This document shows, in pieces, positions 9,155 through 18,528 of a stretch of DNA of 64,000 bases. The first letter of the stretch is position 1, and the number at the start of each line of letters is the position of its first letter. Below the pieces are notes generated by a model. It was not told the origin of the DNA. It saw nothing but the letters and a program-made list of their open reading frames with translations, and made no database searches. Origin of the DNA: Desulfosporosinus metallidurans (GTDB lineage Bacteria > Bacillota > Desulfitobacteriia > Desulfitobacteriales > Desulfitobacteriaceae); contig NZ_MLBF01000003.1 of the NCBI RefSeq assembly GCF_001936615.1, positions 62,001-126,000 of the forward strand, given 5' to 3'. The translations under genes were made by a program, and so were the position numbers.

Positions 9155-9607
9155 TTAGCCCCGATAAGTTTTCTTGGCCACATCGACAAATAGTATTCCC
9201 TCAAGGTGATCAATCTCATGCTGTAGAGCGCGCGCCAACAAACGATCGGCCTGAATGTCCATCATTTCCCCTTGTCGGTTTAACCCTTGGACACGAATTT
9301 TAGCAGCCCGCACGACATCTCCCGTCACATTCGGAATACTAAGGCACCCTTCCTCCGCGGTAGCTGCTCCCTCTTTTTCCAAGATAACAGGATTAATAAG
9401 TTCAACGAGTTCATCGTCCACCTTAACAACAACAACCCGCTTTGATACCCCGATTTGAGGAGCTGCCAACCCCACCCCTTCGGCGGCAAGCATAGTATCA
9501 AGCATGTTATCTAGGAGTTTTATGATCGAAGGATTAACCTCTTTAACTTCTTTTGCCTTTTCGCGCAGTATCTCTGCACCTATTTCCACAATCTTATAAA
9601 CAGCCAT
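9155..9607 (-). CDS. def: Peptide deformylase
   Basis: 150 residues with all three deformylase motifs: GVGLAAPQIG at 44-53, EEGCLSIP at 85-92 (metal-binding Cys88) and LQHEIDHLEG at 128-137 (metal-binding His130 and His134, catalytic Glu131). It removes the formyl group from the N-terminal methionine of new proteins. AAAGGAG lies 8-10 bases before the ATG. A possible promoter lies about 70-95 bases upstream of the start, so def may begin its own unit running into fmt, the protease gene and rsmB. Confidence 0.96.
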   Translation of the reverse strand: MAVYKIVEIGAEILREKAKEVKEVNPSIIKLLDNMLDTMLAAEGVGLAAPQIGVSKRVVVVKVDDELVELINPVILEKEGAATAEEGCLSIPNVTGDVVRAAKIRVQGLNRQGEMMDIQADRLLARALQHEIDHLEGILFVDVAKKTYRG

Positions 9608-9674
9608 TTTCGTTTACTCCTTTCAATAAGAACCCATAACTCCAAGTCATTTGCCCTGATGTATCGTTCTCTCT

Positions 9675-9703
9675 GTTATATCCTATAATTAAGTAACTAG
9701 CAA
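9675..9703 (-). promoter_or_regulatory. Candidate sigma-A promoter upstream of def
   Basis: On the minus strand TTGCTA and TATAAC are separated by 17 bases. Each hexamer departs from consensus in one or two positions. The position, in the gap between priA and def and upstream of the def ribosome site, fits a start for the def-fmt transcript. It is based on pattern only. Confidence 0.4.
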
Positions 9704-9733
9704 TTTTCATGATTGATTGATCTCCACGTTGCC

Positions 9734-12004
9734 TTAGGAAAGTGGATCGACCTCAATGTTCAGAACAATACCATTGCTAGCCGAACTCTTAAAAAAGCTT
9801 TGAACCCCTTGATGCAAAAATGCCCTGAGTTGCTCCAGATGTCTCCCTTTGACCGAAACTTGCCATCTCCATTGATTCTTAAGTCTGGATAGAATGGCAG
9901 GCGCAGGCCCAAGAAGATCTAATTCAGTATTTCCAAATTTAGGATCCTGTATTCCTCGTTGCAGACAGGCCCCTAAATCTTGGGCCCCTTTAATAACCCG
10001 ATCCTCTTTTTCATGAAGGAGAAGGACACGAATGATGTGAGTGAACGGTGGATACCTTCGTTCTTTACGATAGCGAATCTCTTCCCAGAAAAATCCCTGG
10101 AAATCATGGTGGGCCGCCCTCACAATGGCACCCTCTGCCGGAGTATACGTTTGAATCACGACCTCACCAGGCGTCTTACTCCGACCCGCTCGACCAGCCA
10201 CTTGAGTAAGGAGTTGAAACGTCCGTTCTCGAGATCGAAAATCTGGCATATTAAGCGTTTGATCTGCTGCAATCACCCCAACTAACGTGACATTGGGAAA
10301 GTCCAATCCTTTGGCCATCATTTGCGTCCCTACCAAAATGGCGGCTTCTTGACGGCGAAATCGTTCCAAGATCGTGCGATGGGCCTCGCCAGATCGTGTC
10401 GTATCATAGTCTAAGCGCAATATTGGGGCCTCCGGTAGGAGACCCTGTAGCTCTTCCTCCACGCGCTGTGTTCCCTGTCCAAAAAACCGGATATATCTAC
10501 TCTCGCATTGCGGACAGGTATGCGGTGGAAGCTCACTATGGTTACAATAATGACAACGCATAGCCTGCCCTTGGCTATGATAGGTGAGGGCAATATCACA
10601 GTTTGGACAACTAACCACATAACCACATTCCCGACAAACCACAAAGGTGGAATACCCTCGGCGATTTAAAAAAAGCATGGTTTGCTCGCCCCGTTCTAGT
10701 CTTAGGCGCAATTTTTGCTGCAGCAACCGAGAAAACATACTTCGGTTTCCTTGTGCCAATTCCTCCCGCATATCCACGATCTCAACCGGTGGCAAAACAC
10801 TCTCCCCGACCCGACGAGTCATGGTTAGCAAGCGGATTTTACCTGATTGTGCTGCGGCATAGGCTTCCAAGGAAGGGGTCGCACTCCCAAGCAAGACGAC
10901 ACCTTTCCGCTGTTCCATCCGCTTGCGGGCGACATCTCGCGCGTGGTATTTGGGATTCTCGTCTTGTTTATACGCGCCATCATGTTCCTCATCCAGAATA
11001 ATGAGACGCAAATTTGGCAGGGGTGCAAACACGGCTGAACGCGCCCCGATGACGATCCGTTTCTGCCCAGACACTATGTCTTCCCAGGCTTTCATTTTTT
11101 CCCTTGGTTGTAGACCTGAGTGCAAAATAATGACTTTATCGCCAAATTGGGTTTCGAAGTACCGGGCAACTTGAGAAGTCAAGGAGATTTCTGGCACAAG
11201 AAGAATGGCATCTCCGCCTTGCACTAATACTTGCGCGATCAATTCACGATAAACATCCGTTTTTCCACTTCCTGTCACGCCGTGTAATAAAACGGTTTGA
11301 GGGGAACCTTCCTCTAAAGCAGCCCAAACATTTCTCACAGTTGTGGCTTGATCTACGGTTAATTCGTAAGTCCGACCCGAAGTTAACTTATGATCCTCGA
11401 CTAAAGAACCTTCACAACATGATGCCTTCCTTTTGGACCCCGCCCCTGTCGTGACAAAGCGCGTTTCCTTTTTCGCCCAACCCTGTTGGAGGAGTTTAGC
11501 AAGCGTCCCTTCCGAAATATTCGCTCGCTTCAAGAAAATCTTCAGGGAAATCGATTTGCTCCGTGCCCGGCTAAGCACCGCGATCGCTCGGAAGGCTTCC
11601 GAATCGAGCCACTGTAGGGTCTGAACATCTGGATCCTTGACAGATACCATGAGAGTGACCCACTCTTCTACTTTTCCTTTTAGAAGTGGCCAGACCGTAT
11701 GTAAGCTTTGCGCAACCGAGCAAATCGTCGTTTGTGCTAACCAATGGGCCAGTTCGATTAATTCCTGAGGAACCAGACTGTCTTCATCTACAATTTCTAA
11801 TACAGGCTTGAGGTTTACAGACGTTAGTTCTTCTGGTAGCTCATTCGTCACATTTACAACAAGTCCTTGAACCTTGCGGTGTTGCAGAAAAACGAGCACA
11901 CGCATTCCTATGCTTAAGGTAAGATATTCTGGAATTAAATAATGATAGCTTTTATCTAGGCGACGATTTGCTACATCAACCAATACTTCAGCATAGCGAA
12001 ACAC
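9734..12004 (-). CDS. priA: Primosomal replication protein N' (PriA helicase)
   Basis: 756 residues. A 3'-DNA-binding domain at the N-terminus is followed by a superfamily 2 helicase with Walker A GVTGSGKTDVY near residue 245 and a DEEH box (ILDEEHDGAYK) near 338. A zinc-binding region with four CxxC-type pairs (CRECGYVVSCPNCD through HTCPQCESRY) lies near 455-500, and the C-terminal helicase motifs include QVAGRAGR. It reloads the replisome at stalled forks. The start is a GTG at 12004, fixed by AAGGAGG eight bases upstream. It faces away from the uracil permease gene across a 360-base regulatory gap. Confidence 0.95.
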   Translation of the reverse strand: MFRYAEVLVDVANRRLDKSYHYLIPEYLTLSIGMRVLVFLQHRKVQGLVVNVTNELPEELTSVNLKPVLEIVDEDSLVPQELIELAHWLAQTTICSVAQSLHTVWPLLKGKVEEWVTLMVSVKDPDVQTLQWLDSEAFRAIAVLSRARSKSISLKIFLKRANISEGTLAKLLQQGWAKKETRFVTTGAGSKRKASCCEGSLVEDHKLTSGRTYELTVDQATTVRNVWAALEEGSPQTVLLHGVTGSGKTDVYRELIAQVLVQGGDAILLVPEISLTSQVARYFETQFGDKVIILHSGLQPREKMKAWEDIVSGQKRIVIGARSAVFAPLPNLRLIILDEEHDGAYKQDENPKYHARDVARKRMEQRKGVVLLGSATPSLEAYAAAQSGKIRLLTMTRRVGESVLPPVEIVDMREELAQGNRSMFSRLLQQKLRLRLERGEQTMLFLNRRGYSTFVVCRECGYVVSCPNCDIALTYHSQGQAMRCHYCNHSELPPHTCPQCESRYIRFFGQGTQRVEEELQGLLPEAPILRLDYDTTRSGEAHRTILERFRRQEAAILVGTQMMAKGLDFPNVTLVGVIAADQTLNMPDFRSRERTFQLLTQVAGRAGRSKTPGEVVIQTYTPAEGAIVRAAHHDFQGFFWEEIRYRKERRYPPFTHIIRVLLLHEKEDRVIKGAQDLGACLQRGIQDPKFGNTELDLLGPAPAILSRLKNQWRWQVSVKGRHLEQLRAFLHQGVQSFFKSSASNGIVLNIEVDPLS

Positions 12005-12193
12005 AATGACGCCTCCTTATTAGACTAAATCAATACTATTTACAGTTGCGCTAATTGACAATATTGGTTGATAACATTATATCAAATTTTTCATGCGACT
12101 TCATTTTATCATAGCCCGTCCAGCTTGAATAATCAAAGATAGGTGGTTTTTCAGGGTCAAATGCTTATTAAAACACAAAAAGTTATTAGCCTC

Positions 12194-12223
12194 TTGTCAA
12201 ACTAGAATAAATTATGGTATGCT
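12194..12223 (+). promoter_or_regulatory. Probable sigma-A promoter of the uracil permease gene
   Basis: TTGTCA and TATGCT lie 18 bases apart on the plus strand. Transcription would start near 12230, about 25 bases before the PyrR-type loop, which suits an attenuated leader. Confidence 0.6.
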
Positions 12224-12229
12224 CAGAAC

Positions 12230-12343
12230 AAGTTAAATCCTTGCACCTTTAAATTAGTCCCGTGAGACTAAGAAGGGAATGGCGCACCATGAGTTAAACA
12301 TGGACACCTCTTTCTTGCTTGCGGGCAGGGAAGAGGTTTTTTG
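12230..12343 (+). promoter_or_regulatory. PyrR-dependent attenuator leader of the uracil permease gene
   Basis: The leader contains AGTCCCGTGAGACT at 12256-12269, which fits the PyrR-binding loop consensus as I recall it (ARUCCNGNGAGGYU) except for A at one G position that remains pairable. An intrinsic terminator follows at 12306-12343, with ACCTCTT pairing with AAGAGGT before a run of Ts. With UMP bound, PyrR would stabilise the loop, allowing the terminator to form and switching the permease gene off. The rest of the 12005-12364 gap holds the promoter and the permease ribosome site; I see no gene in it. Confidence 0.8.
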
Positions 12344-12364
12344 TTTAGAAAGAGGAGGAATACC

Positions 12365-13612
12365 ATGTCTACAGAAGTTCAAATTCACGAAAGACTCCCC
12401 CTTGCCCAGGCGATCCCTCTCGGTTTACAACACGTCTTTGCCATGTTTGGCGCGACTGTTCTTGTCCCTTTTTTGACCGGACTCAGCCCATCGGTGGCTC
12501 TCCTTTCCTCAGGAATCGGCACGATAATATTCCTTTTGTTAACGAAAAGTCGAGTTCCAGCTTATCTTGGTTCATCGTTTGCCTACATTGCGGCCTTAAC
12601 AATTTTTGTTAAGGGGCAACATAATCCTTCCTCAGCTATGGGTGGGGTTCTAGCCGTCGGCGTGGTGTATGTTATCATCTATTTTCTTATGGCTGCCTTT
12701 GGAACCCGTTGGATTCACAAGATTGTCCCCCCCATCGTTGCCGGACCGGTCGTCGCCATCATCGGTTTAAGTCTGACCCCTACGGCCATAAGCATGGCCG
12801 CTAACAATTGGCCGATCGCCGCTTTCACGCTAGCCTTGGCGGCTTTGCTTTCAGTGTATGCCAAAGGCTTCCTCAAGATTATTCCGATCCTTATAGCCAT
12901 CATCGCCGGCTATTTCGTCGCCACAATCATGGGTCTTGTTGATTTCAAACCCCTCTATGCCTCTTTGAATACACTTTTTGTTTTCCCTGTAAAGCTCGGT
13001 AGTGACTTCCGACTGCCCAGCTTAGATAAAGTAGCTATGTTAGCGATGGCCCCTCTCGCCTTAGTAACAATCATTGAAGATTTAGGACATATGATTGTTC
13101 TCGGCAACATCACACATTCCGATCCGATAGAAAACCCCGGATTTCACCGAGTCCTCCTCGGTAATGGCCTAGCCACCGTTGTGGCCAGTTTTCTCGGTGG
13201 TCCTCCAGTAACCACTTATGGTGAGAATATCGGCGTGCTCGCTGTGACAAAGGTTTACAGTACCTTTAACATCTGGATGGCCGCGATCATAGCCATCATC
13301 TTTAGTATGTTTAACCCGTTGCAAGCTGCGATCATGTCCATTCCCACAGCCGTGATGGGTGGGGTTACCATCCTCCTCTTCGGGATGATCGGCACGGCAG
13401 GATTACGCACTCTCATCGAAGCTAAAGTGGACTTTTCTGAAACGAAAAACCTCATCATTGCTTCCGTCATCTTCGCCCTTGGTATTGGGTTACCAGACCA
13501 CGGCGTAGCATGGGCAACCATCGTCGGAATTACTCTAAACCTTGTGCTAAAAGGTCATACCGAAAACGTCAAAGTTTCAAGCTCTGTGAAGAAACAAAGT
13601 AAGGTAAGGTAA
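12365..13612 (+). CDS. pyrP: Uracil permease, NCS2 (UraA/PyrP) family
   Basis: 415 residues with about 12-14 hydrophobic spans. Family segments are visible: the N-terminal LGLQHVFAMFGATVLVP, the transmembrane-10 acidic motif in TIIEDLGHMI and GGPPVTTYGENIGV near residue 280. It imports uracil with protons. The frame opens at 12341, but ATG 12365 has a GAGGAGG ribosome site and gives the family start. The PyrR-type leader upstream links it to the pyr operon 30 kb away. In Bacillus this gene lies inside the operon between pyrR and pyrB; here it is alone and on the opposite strand. Confidence 0.95.
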   Translation: MSTEVQIHERLPLAQAIPLGLQHVFAMFGATVLVPFLTGLSPSVALLSSGIGTIIFLLLTKSRVPAYLGSSFAYIAALTIFVKGQHNPSSAMGGVLAVGVVYVIIYFLMAAFGTRWIHKIVPPIVAGPVVAIIGLSLTPTAISMAANNWPIAAFTLALAALLSVYAKGFLKIIPILIAIIAGYFVATIMGLVDFKPLYASLNTLFVFPVKLGSDFRLPSLDKVAMLAMAPLALVTIIEDLGHMIVLGNITHSDPIENPGFHRVLLGNGLATVVASFLGGPPVTTYGENIGVLAVTKVYSTFNIWMAAIIAIIFSMFNPLQAAIMSIPTAVMGGVTILLFGMIGTAGLRTLIEAKVDFSETKNLIIASVIFALGIGLPDHGVAWATIVGITLNLVLKGHTENVKVSSSVKKQSKVR

Positions 13613-13619
13613 ATTAAAC

Positions 13620-13668
13620 GAAATAACGCAAGAGGCTATTGTTTGACAATAGCCTCTTGCGTTATTTC
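13620..13668 (+). terminator. Long perfect hairpin after the uracil permease gene
   Basis: A 22-base-pair perfect stem (13620-13641 with 13647-13668) with a five-base loop starts eight bases after the permease stop codon. The 3' arm ends in TTATTTC, so the T-run is weak, but the stem is very stable. It probably ends the permease mRNA or protects its 3' end. Confidence 0.7.
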
Positions 13669-13822
13669 CCTCTCGCAATGCATTCAAAGATAGAGCATCG
13701 CCATGGAGGGCATAGCATTCGACCAGTAGACCCAGAGGTTATGTGCTTTAGCCGCAGTATGAAGGGAACGCTGACACAGGATGTGTCGAGTGCCTCGTCC
13801 ACCCAGGATGGTGATAGACGAG

Positions 13823-13866
13823 GCGAGCAATGCAGCGTGTGCGAACGGGCTAAGTCACTTCCTCCT
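13823..13866 (+). repeat. Intergenic repeat family 2, copy 1
   Basis: This 44-base segment reads GCGAGCAATGCAGCGTGTGC and continues with GAACGGGCTAAGTCACTTCC. It matches 45743-45788 with only a few mismatches and a short gap. The 120 bases before it contain stem-loops, one with GACACA/TGTGTC arms and one with CCTCGTC/GACGAGG arms, that may belong to the same element. It lies between two convergent genes. Short open frames here have no ribosome site or family likeness, so I do not call a gene. Confidence 0.5.
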
Positions 13867-14266
13867 ACTTTATAGGCGAATTAATCTTCTGCATCGCTTT
13901 CACCATGATATCCTGATCCTGTACTCGGAGAACAACCTGAGCTTGCTCATTCTCTTTCTCCACAAAGGCATACATATACTCCACGACGACATCTTCTTTA
14001 ACGAGTTGATTGAGCATCTCTGCCAATCCACCAGCGCGATCAGGAACTTTAAGGACCCAGACCTTGGTTAAGGAAACAACGACTTTGTGTTCTCGTAATT
14101 TTTCCGTTGTCGCTTCAGGCTCATCCACGATAATCCGTAGCACTCCGTAATCTTTGGTATCCGCCAACGACAAGGCCCGCAAATTTACCTTTAGTTCGGC
14201 GAGTAAATTAATGACCTCAGCCAACCGTCCCTTGGCATTCTCAAGAAAAATTGATAATTGCAACAT
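13865..14266 (-). CDS. Tandem ACT-domain protein
   Basis: 133 residues made of two ACT-like ligand-binding modules (about 1-65 and 66-133), each beginning with a strand of the type LSIFLENAKGRLAEV or VWVLKVPDRAGGLAEML. Such proteins usually bind amino acids. Its ATG has a GGGAGGAG site. It follows the PaaK-like ligase by 14 bases, and the ACT/PaaK pair is common in anaerobes. In that setting it is thought to sense an aromatic or branched amino acid for 2-oxoacid or aryl-acid metabolism. The ligand here is unknown. Confidence 0.85.
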   Translation of the reverse strand: MLQLSIFLENAKGRLAEVINLLAELKVNLRALSLADTKDYGVLRIIVDEPEATTEKLREHKVVVSLTKVWVLKVPDRAGGLAEMLNQLVKEDVVVEYMYAFVEKENEQAQVVLRVQDQDIMVKAMQKINSPIK

Positions 14267-14280
14267 ACAATTACTCCTCC

Positions 14281-15627
14281 CTATTGGCGTTTGTCGATAA
14301 CCCGAACGGCTTTCCCCTCACTCCTTGGAATGCTCTTGGGTTCTACCAACCGAATGCGAATCGAGATACCCAGAATCTCCTCAATTCTCTGTTTTAGGCG
14401 TTCTTGACGCCCTTCCAACTCTCGCACTTCGTCAAAGAAGCTGGTTTCATTGACTTCCACCTGGACTTCTAGTTGATCCAAATTCCCAACTCGGTATACG
14501 ACAAGCAGATAATGCGGTTCAAACCCTCCCAAGGAAAGAATCGCCTCTTCGACTTGACTGGGGAAGACATTTACCCCTCGGATGATTAACATATCGTCCA
14601 CCCGAGCCGAGACACGTTCCATTGTCCAGCCAACCTCGCCGCAGGGACACATTCCATAATGTAACGTGGTCAAATCCTTTGTCCGATAACGCAAAGCCGG
14701 AAACCCCTCTTTGTCCAAACTGGTAATGACCAACTCCCCTCGTTCTCCAACAGGTAGTGGATTTCCTTCAGGATCCAAAATTTCGGGATAGAAATGTTCG
14801 TCAATATGTAATCCCTGGTGAGCCTGACATTCTAGGGCAACACCCGGTCCCATAGTTTCGCTAAGTCCATAGATATCGAACGCTTTTATGCCCAAGCGCG
14901 CTTCAATTTGTTCCCTCATTCCTTCTGTCCAAGGCTCTGCACCAAAGATGCCAATTTTTAATTTTAATTCCTCTCTTGCAATCCCCGATTCTTCGAGACT
15001 TTCCGCTAAAAACAATGCATAAGAAGGCGTGCATGCTAACACAGTTGTACCAAAATCCCGCATAAGCATGAGTTGGCGTGCTGTATTTCCACCGGATATA
15101 GGAACCACTACGGCACCCAGTTCTTCGCAGCCATAGTGTAGTCCCATCCCTCCCGTAAACAAGCCGTAGCCATAAGCAATTTGGACGATGTCCTTCTTAG
15201 TTACGCCTGCTCTCTCTAGTCCTCTGGCCACGATCTTTGCCCAAAGAAGTATGTCTTGGCGTGTATACCCCACAACAGTTGGCTTGCCCGTTGTTCCTGA
15301 AGAGGCATGAAGGCGTACAATGTTGTCCATTGGTTCAGCAAAAAGCCCAAAGGGATAATTTTTGCGTAAATCTTCTTTCGTGGTTAAAGGAAGCCTCTGG
15401 AAATCCTCAAGAGTCTGAACATCCTCTGCTTGGGTGATTCCTATCGCTCCAAATCGTTCTCGATAGTGGGGAATAGGCAATACTCTCTCTACCGTTTTCC
15501 GAAGACTCTTCAGCCAATATTCCTCTGTACGCTCAGCTTTAGTATCTTCATGATCTACTTTGTCCATCTCCCCATCTCTCCCTACCATAATTTTATGTGC
15601 AGTTTCCACCTCTATAACACGTTTCAT
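14281..15627 (-). CDS. Phenylacetate-CoA ligase-like adenylate-forming enzyme (PaaK family)
   Basis: Up to 448 residues. Acyl-adenylate motifs are present: [19 protein letters not shown] near residue 107, [15 protein letters not shown] near 250 and a C-terminal domain with [18 protein letters not shown] near 350. The family activates phenylacetate or related aryl acids to CoA thioesters using ATP. The start is uncertain: the ATG at 15627 has no good ribosome site, and an internal ATG around 15567 ([10 protein letters not shown]) behind GGGGAG would give a more typical length. In fermenting and sulfate-reducing anaerobes such genes often accompany indolepyruvate:ferredoxin oxidoreductase genes, but none is in the window. 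The substrate is therefore inferred only. Confidence 0.85.
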   Translation of the reverse strand: MKRVIEVETAHKIMVGRDGEMDKVDHEDTKAERTEEYWLKSLRKTVERVLPIPHYRERFGAIGITQAEDVQTLEDFQRLPLTTKEDLRKNYPFGLFAEPMDNIVRLHASSGTTGKPTVVGYTRQDILLWAKIVARGLERAGVTKKDIVQIAYGYGLFTGGMGLHYGCEELGAVVVPISGGNTARQLMLMRDFGTTVLACTPSYALFLAESLEESGIAREELKLKIGIFGAEPWTEGMREQIEARLGIKAFDIYGLSETMGPGVALECQAHQGLHIDEHFYPEILDPEGNPLPVGERGELVITSLDKEGFPALRYRTKDLTTLHYGMCPCGEVGWTMERVSARVDDMLIIRGVNVFPSQVEEAILSLGGFEPHYLLVVYRVGNLDQLEVQVEVNETSFFDEVRELEGRQERLKQRIEEILGISIRIRLVEPKSIPRSEGKAVRVIDKRQ

Positions 15628-15711
15628 CTAAATCTCAATTACCAGATCTAATATACTACAGTTTTGGTTATCATACCTAAATTATCTGCTGCTTGTCAAG
15701 GTAGAAAGCTC

Positions 15712-15755
15712 ATAGAAAAGAGTCCCCTAAATCACATTGTGATCAAGGGGACTCA
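15712..15755 (-). terminator. Intrinsic terminator after metK
   Basis: On the minus strand GAGTCCCCT pairs with AGGGGACTC around an A/T-rich loop and is followed by TTTTCT. It begins about 16 bases past the metK stop codon. Confidence 0.85.
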
Positions 15756-15770
15756 ATAAGCTAATTAAAT

Positions 15771-16961
15771 TTACAGCCCCGCAAGTTTTTTCAAGGCTTC
15801 AACTTTGTCCGTTCTTTCCCAGGGCAGGTCGAGATCCGTTCTGCCAAAATGCCCATACGCTGCTGTTTGACGGTAAATCGGGCGTCGAAGGTCCAAAGCC
15901 TTAATGATGCCTGCTGGCCGAAGGTCAAACGTCTGCAGTATAAAGTCAACGATTTTATTATCAGCAATCTTACTTGTTCCAAACGTCTCAACAGAGACGG
16001 ATACTGGACGGGCTACGCCAATGGCATAAGCGATTTGTAGCTCACACCGTTCAGCCAATCCCGCAGCAACGACATTTTTTGCCACATAACGCGCCGCATA
16101 CGCTGCCGAACGATCAACCTTTGTGGGGTCCTTACCAGAAAACGCACCTCCGCCATGTCGTGCCATCCCGCCATAAGTGTCGACAATAATCTTACGTCCT
16201 GTGAGACCGCAATCCCCTTGGGGACCACCGATGACAAACCGTCCAGTTGGGTTGATGAAATACTTCGTATCCTCATCTAGAAGCTCTTTAGGAACGGTCG
16301 GATAGACAACATATTGCAGCAAATCCCGGCGAATTTGGTCTTGTGTAACATCCGGATGATGTTGAGTGGAGATTACAATGGTATCCACACGGATCGGTTT
16401 GTTATCCTCGTATTCCACGGTAACTTGAGTTTTACCATCTGGGCGAAGGTAACTTAAAAAATCAGATTTCCGCATCTCACTGAGTTTGCGTGCTAATCGG
16501 TGTGCTAAATCAATCGGAAGCGGCATGAAGCTTTCACTTTCATTCGTCGCATAGCCGAACATCATGCCCTGATCACCGGCTCCGATCGCTTCAATATCAC
16601 GATCCGTCATTTCGCCAGTTTTCGCTTCCAAAGCACGGTTCACGCCCAGCGCTATATCCTCAGATTGCTCCCCTATCGAGGTCAAGACCGCACAGGTATC
16701 CGCATCAAAGCCATATTTAGCCCGCGTATAACCTACCCCGCGAATTGTTTCCCGTACAACATGAGGAATATCAACATAACATGTGGTCGTGATTTCACCG
16801 CTGACCAGAACCAAGCCTGTCGTAACAGTCGTTTCACAAGCCACACGAGCATTAGGGTCTTGAGCGTAAATCGCATCCAGAATGGCATCGGAAATTTGAT
16901 CACAGATCTTATCTGGATGCCCTTCAGTCACAGACTCTGATGTAAATAATTTTCTAACCAT
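15771..16961 (-). CDS. metK: S-adenosylmethionine synthetase
   Basis: 396 residues, the normal length. Signatures include [19 protein letters not shown] near the N-terminus, [12 protein letters not shown] near residue 115 and [19 protein letters not shown] near 265. It makes SAM from methionine and ATP and so feeds the many SAM-dependent enzymes here (rlmN, rsmB, the radical-SAM pair). AAAGGAG precedes the ATG. I looked for an S-box riboswitch in the 160 bases upstream and saw none; that gap is filled by a repeat. A terminator follows. Confidence 0.97.
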   Translation of the reverse strand: MVRKLFTSESVTEGHPDKICDQISDAILDAIYAQDPNARVACETTVTTGLVLVSGEITTTCYVDIPHVVRETIRGVGYTRAKYGFDADTCAVLTSIGEQSEDIALGVNRALEAKTGEMTDRDIEAIGAGDQGMMFGYATNESESFMPLPIDLAHRLARKLSEMRKSDFLSYLRPDGKTQVTVEYEDNKPIRVDTIVISTQHHPDVTQDQIRRDLLQYVVYPTVPKELLDEDTKYFINPTGRFVIGGPQGDCGLTGRKIIVDTYGGMARHGGGAFSGKDPTKVDRSAAYAARYVAKNVVAAGLAERCELQIAYAIGVARPVSVSVETFGTSKIADNKIVDFILQTFDLRPAGIIKALDLRRPIYRQTAAYGHFGRTDLDLPWERTDKVEALKKLAGL

Positions 16962-16982
16962 TTAGTTCACTCCTTTGTTTCT

Positions 16983-17130
16983 ACCAAGTCCGAAAGTATA
17001 AGTTTCGGGTGGCATAAGTGCAACCAAAGACTTCCGCCGTCGGTCCCTTCTCGCCATCCATGGCTACAGGGACACTTGGCCATCCTTGGCCGTCGCCTGC
17101 GGCTTGGCGCAAGCCAGGTTTTCTTTATAC
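16983..17130 (-). repeat. Intergenic repeat family 1, copy A (between coaBC and metK)
   Basis: Read on the minus strand it begins with TATAAAGAAAAC and ends with a conserved block containing TGCACTTATGCCACCCGAAA and CTTATACTTTC. The same two ends occur in copies at 46975-47066 and 47791-47872. This copy is the longest because of extra sequence in the middle. A GGCTTGCGCCAAGCC hairpin lies near the first end. The TAA stop codon of coaBC lies inside the first end of the element. No coding potential is visible. Confidence 0.7.
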
Positions 17131-18321
17131 CCCGAGGAGATTGGCAACCTCGCGAACAAGATGTTGTGCAACCTCATGTTTGCTCATCTGAGGAAAATCT
17201 ATTTTTCTTCCATCTGGAAAGAGAAAACTGACGATATTTGTAAGGCTCCCAAAGCCTGCTCCCAACTTAGTCACATCATTAGCCACCAGGAGATTCACAT
17301 TCTTCCTGTGCATCTTATCCTGTGCGTTCGCCAAGAGATTCTCCGTCTCAGCTGCAAATCCAACGAGAACCTGGGACGTTTTCCGACGTCCAAGTTCAGC
17401 TAATATATCAGGGTTCGGAATCAACTCCAGCGTGCGACTTGTCCCATCTTTTTTAATTTTCTGTTCGGCTTGAACCGCTGGGCGATAATCCGCAACGGCC
17501 GCAGCCTTAATGACAACATCCACTTCGGAAAACCGCGTCAAGACAGCATCATACATCTCAAGGGCCGTTTGCACCTGTATACAGGTCACTCCAGCTGGAA
17601 CTGCCAGATCGGTGGGCGCACTCACAAGAATGGTCTCAGCTCCGGCTTCCTGTAACGCTTGCGCGATAGCATACCCCATCCGACCGGAACTTCGATTGCC
17701 AAGGTAACGAACCGGATCAAGTGGTTCTTGTGTTCCGCCCGCAGTCACAAGCGCCTTTTTACCTTTTAACCAATCCGCCCCAGCGAAAAACCTCGCTAAG
17801 GATTCCACGATGTCCACCGGCTGGCTCATACGTCCGTCCCCTTCGGATCCACACGCTTGAAAGCCTGTGTCAGGTCCAATAATCTGAACCCCACGTTCTT
17901 GAAGATGCACTAAATGGTCTTGAGTCGCCGGATGATGATACATCGCATGGTTCATGGCCGGTGCCACAAAAATCGGTGCGCGAGTCGCTAATAGAACCGT
18001 CGATAGAAAGTCATCCGCCAACCCTAGCGACATCTTTGCTAATATATTGGCTGTGGCTGGAGCAACAAGAGCTACGTCAATATGCTCAGCTAAAGCAATA
18101 TGTTCAACATTCCACAGTTTAGGTTCATCAAACAGATCTACATACACAGGATTTGCTGAAAGACTCTGAAGTGTAAGCGGAGCAATAAACTCCGTTGCCG
18201 ACTTGGTCATCACCACGTGGACTTGGGCGTGCAACTTACGCAAGCGGCTAACAACTTCCGCTGCTTTGTAAGCTGCTATCCCACCAGTAAGTCCAACGAG
18301 GATTTTTTTGCCCGTTAACAT
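17125..18321 (-). CDS. coaBC: Bifunctional phosphopantothenoylcysteine decarboxylase/phosphopantothenate-cysteine ligase
   Basis: 398 residues with two enzymes in one chain. The N-terminal CoaC flavoprotein (about 1-180) has GGIAAYKA, the active-site histidine region, PAMNHAMY and the catalytic cysteine in GFQACGSEGDGRM. The C-terminal CoaB ligase has VTAGGTQEPLDPVRYLGNRSSGRMGYAIA near 190-220. It performs two steps of coenzyme A synthesis. It directly abuts rpoZ, with its start at the base before the rpoZ stop codon. Its own stop codon lies in repeat copy A. Confidence 0.96.
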   Translation of the reverse strand: MLTGKKILVGLTGGIAAYKAAEVVSRLRKLHAQVHVVMTKSATEFIAPLTLQSLSANPVYVDLFDEPKLWNVEHIALAEHIDVALVAPATANILAKMSLGLADDFLSTVLLATRAPIFVAPAMNHAMYHHPATQDHLVHLQERGVQIIGPDTGFQACGSEGDGRMSQPVDIVESLARFFAGADWLKGKKALVTAGGTQEPLDPVRYLGNRSSGRMGYAIAQALQEAGAETILVSAPTDLAVPAGVTCIQVQTALEMYDAVLTRFSEVDVVIKAAAVADYRPAVQAEQKIKKDGTSRTLELIPNPDILAELGRRKTSQVLVGFAAETENLLANAQDKMHRKNVNLLVANDVTKLGAGFGSLTNIVSFLFPDGRKIDFPQMSKHEVAQHLVREVANLLGV

Positions 18322-18528
18322 TTACAAATCCTCTTCTGGAGTACATTCATACGTTGATTGAGAATGAGAAATCTCCTCGAGGGAGATGCTTACCGGCTTC
18401 ACGCCTTTCGCTAAATCCTCATGCCTTGCTTCTTCCATGATCATACGCGCCCGTTTGGCAACCACAAGGACCAACGTGTACTTGCTATCCACCTTATCCA
18501 TTAAGCGATCGAGTGAAGGTTGTTTCAT
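18322..18528 (-). CDS. rpoZ: RNA polymerase omega subunit
   Basis: 68 residues, matching the small Gram-positive omega subunit. It has PSLDRLMDKVDSKYTLVLVV, then AKRARMIMEE, the conserved helix that docks on the beta' C-terminus. It helps assemble RNA polymerase. Its ATG overlaps the gmk stop (ATGA) and it abuts coaBC, so gmk-rpoZ-coaBC are translated as a coupled string. Confidence 0.94.
   Translation of the reverse strand: MKQPSLDRLMDKVDSKYTLVLVVAKRARMIMEEARHEDLAKGVKPVSISLEEISHSQSTYECTPEEDL

Noticed and set aside
13639-13875. Open frame of 78 codons after the uracil permease gene
   Set aside because: It begins inside the long terminator hairpin, has no ribosome site and spans repeat sequence; no protein likeness.
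16962-17124. S-box or other SAM riboswitch before metK
   Set aside because: No S-box core or terminator is visible; the gap is explained by repeat copy A and a plain ribosome site.
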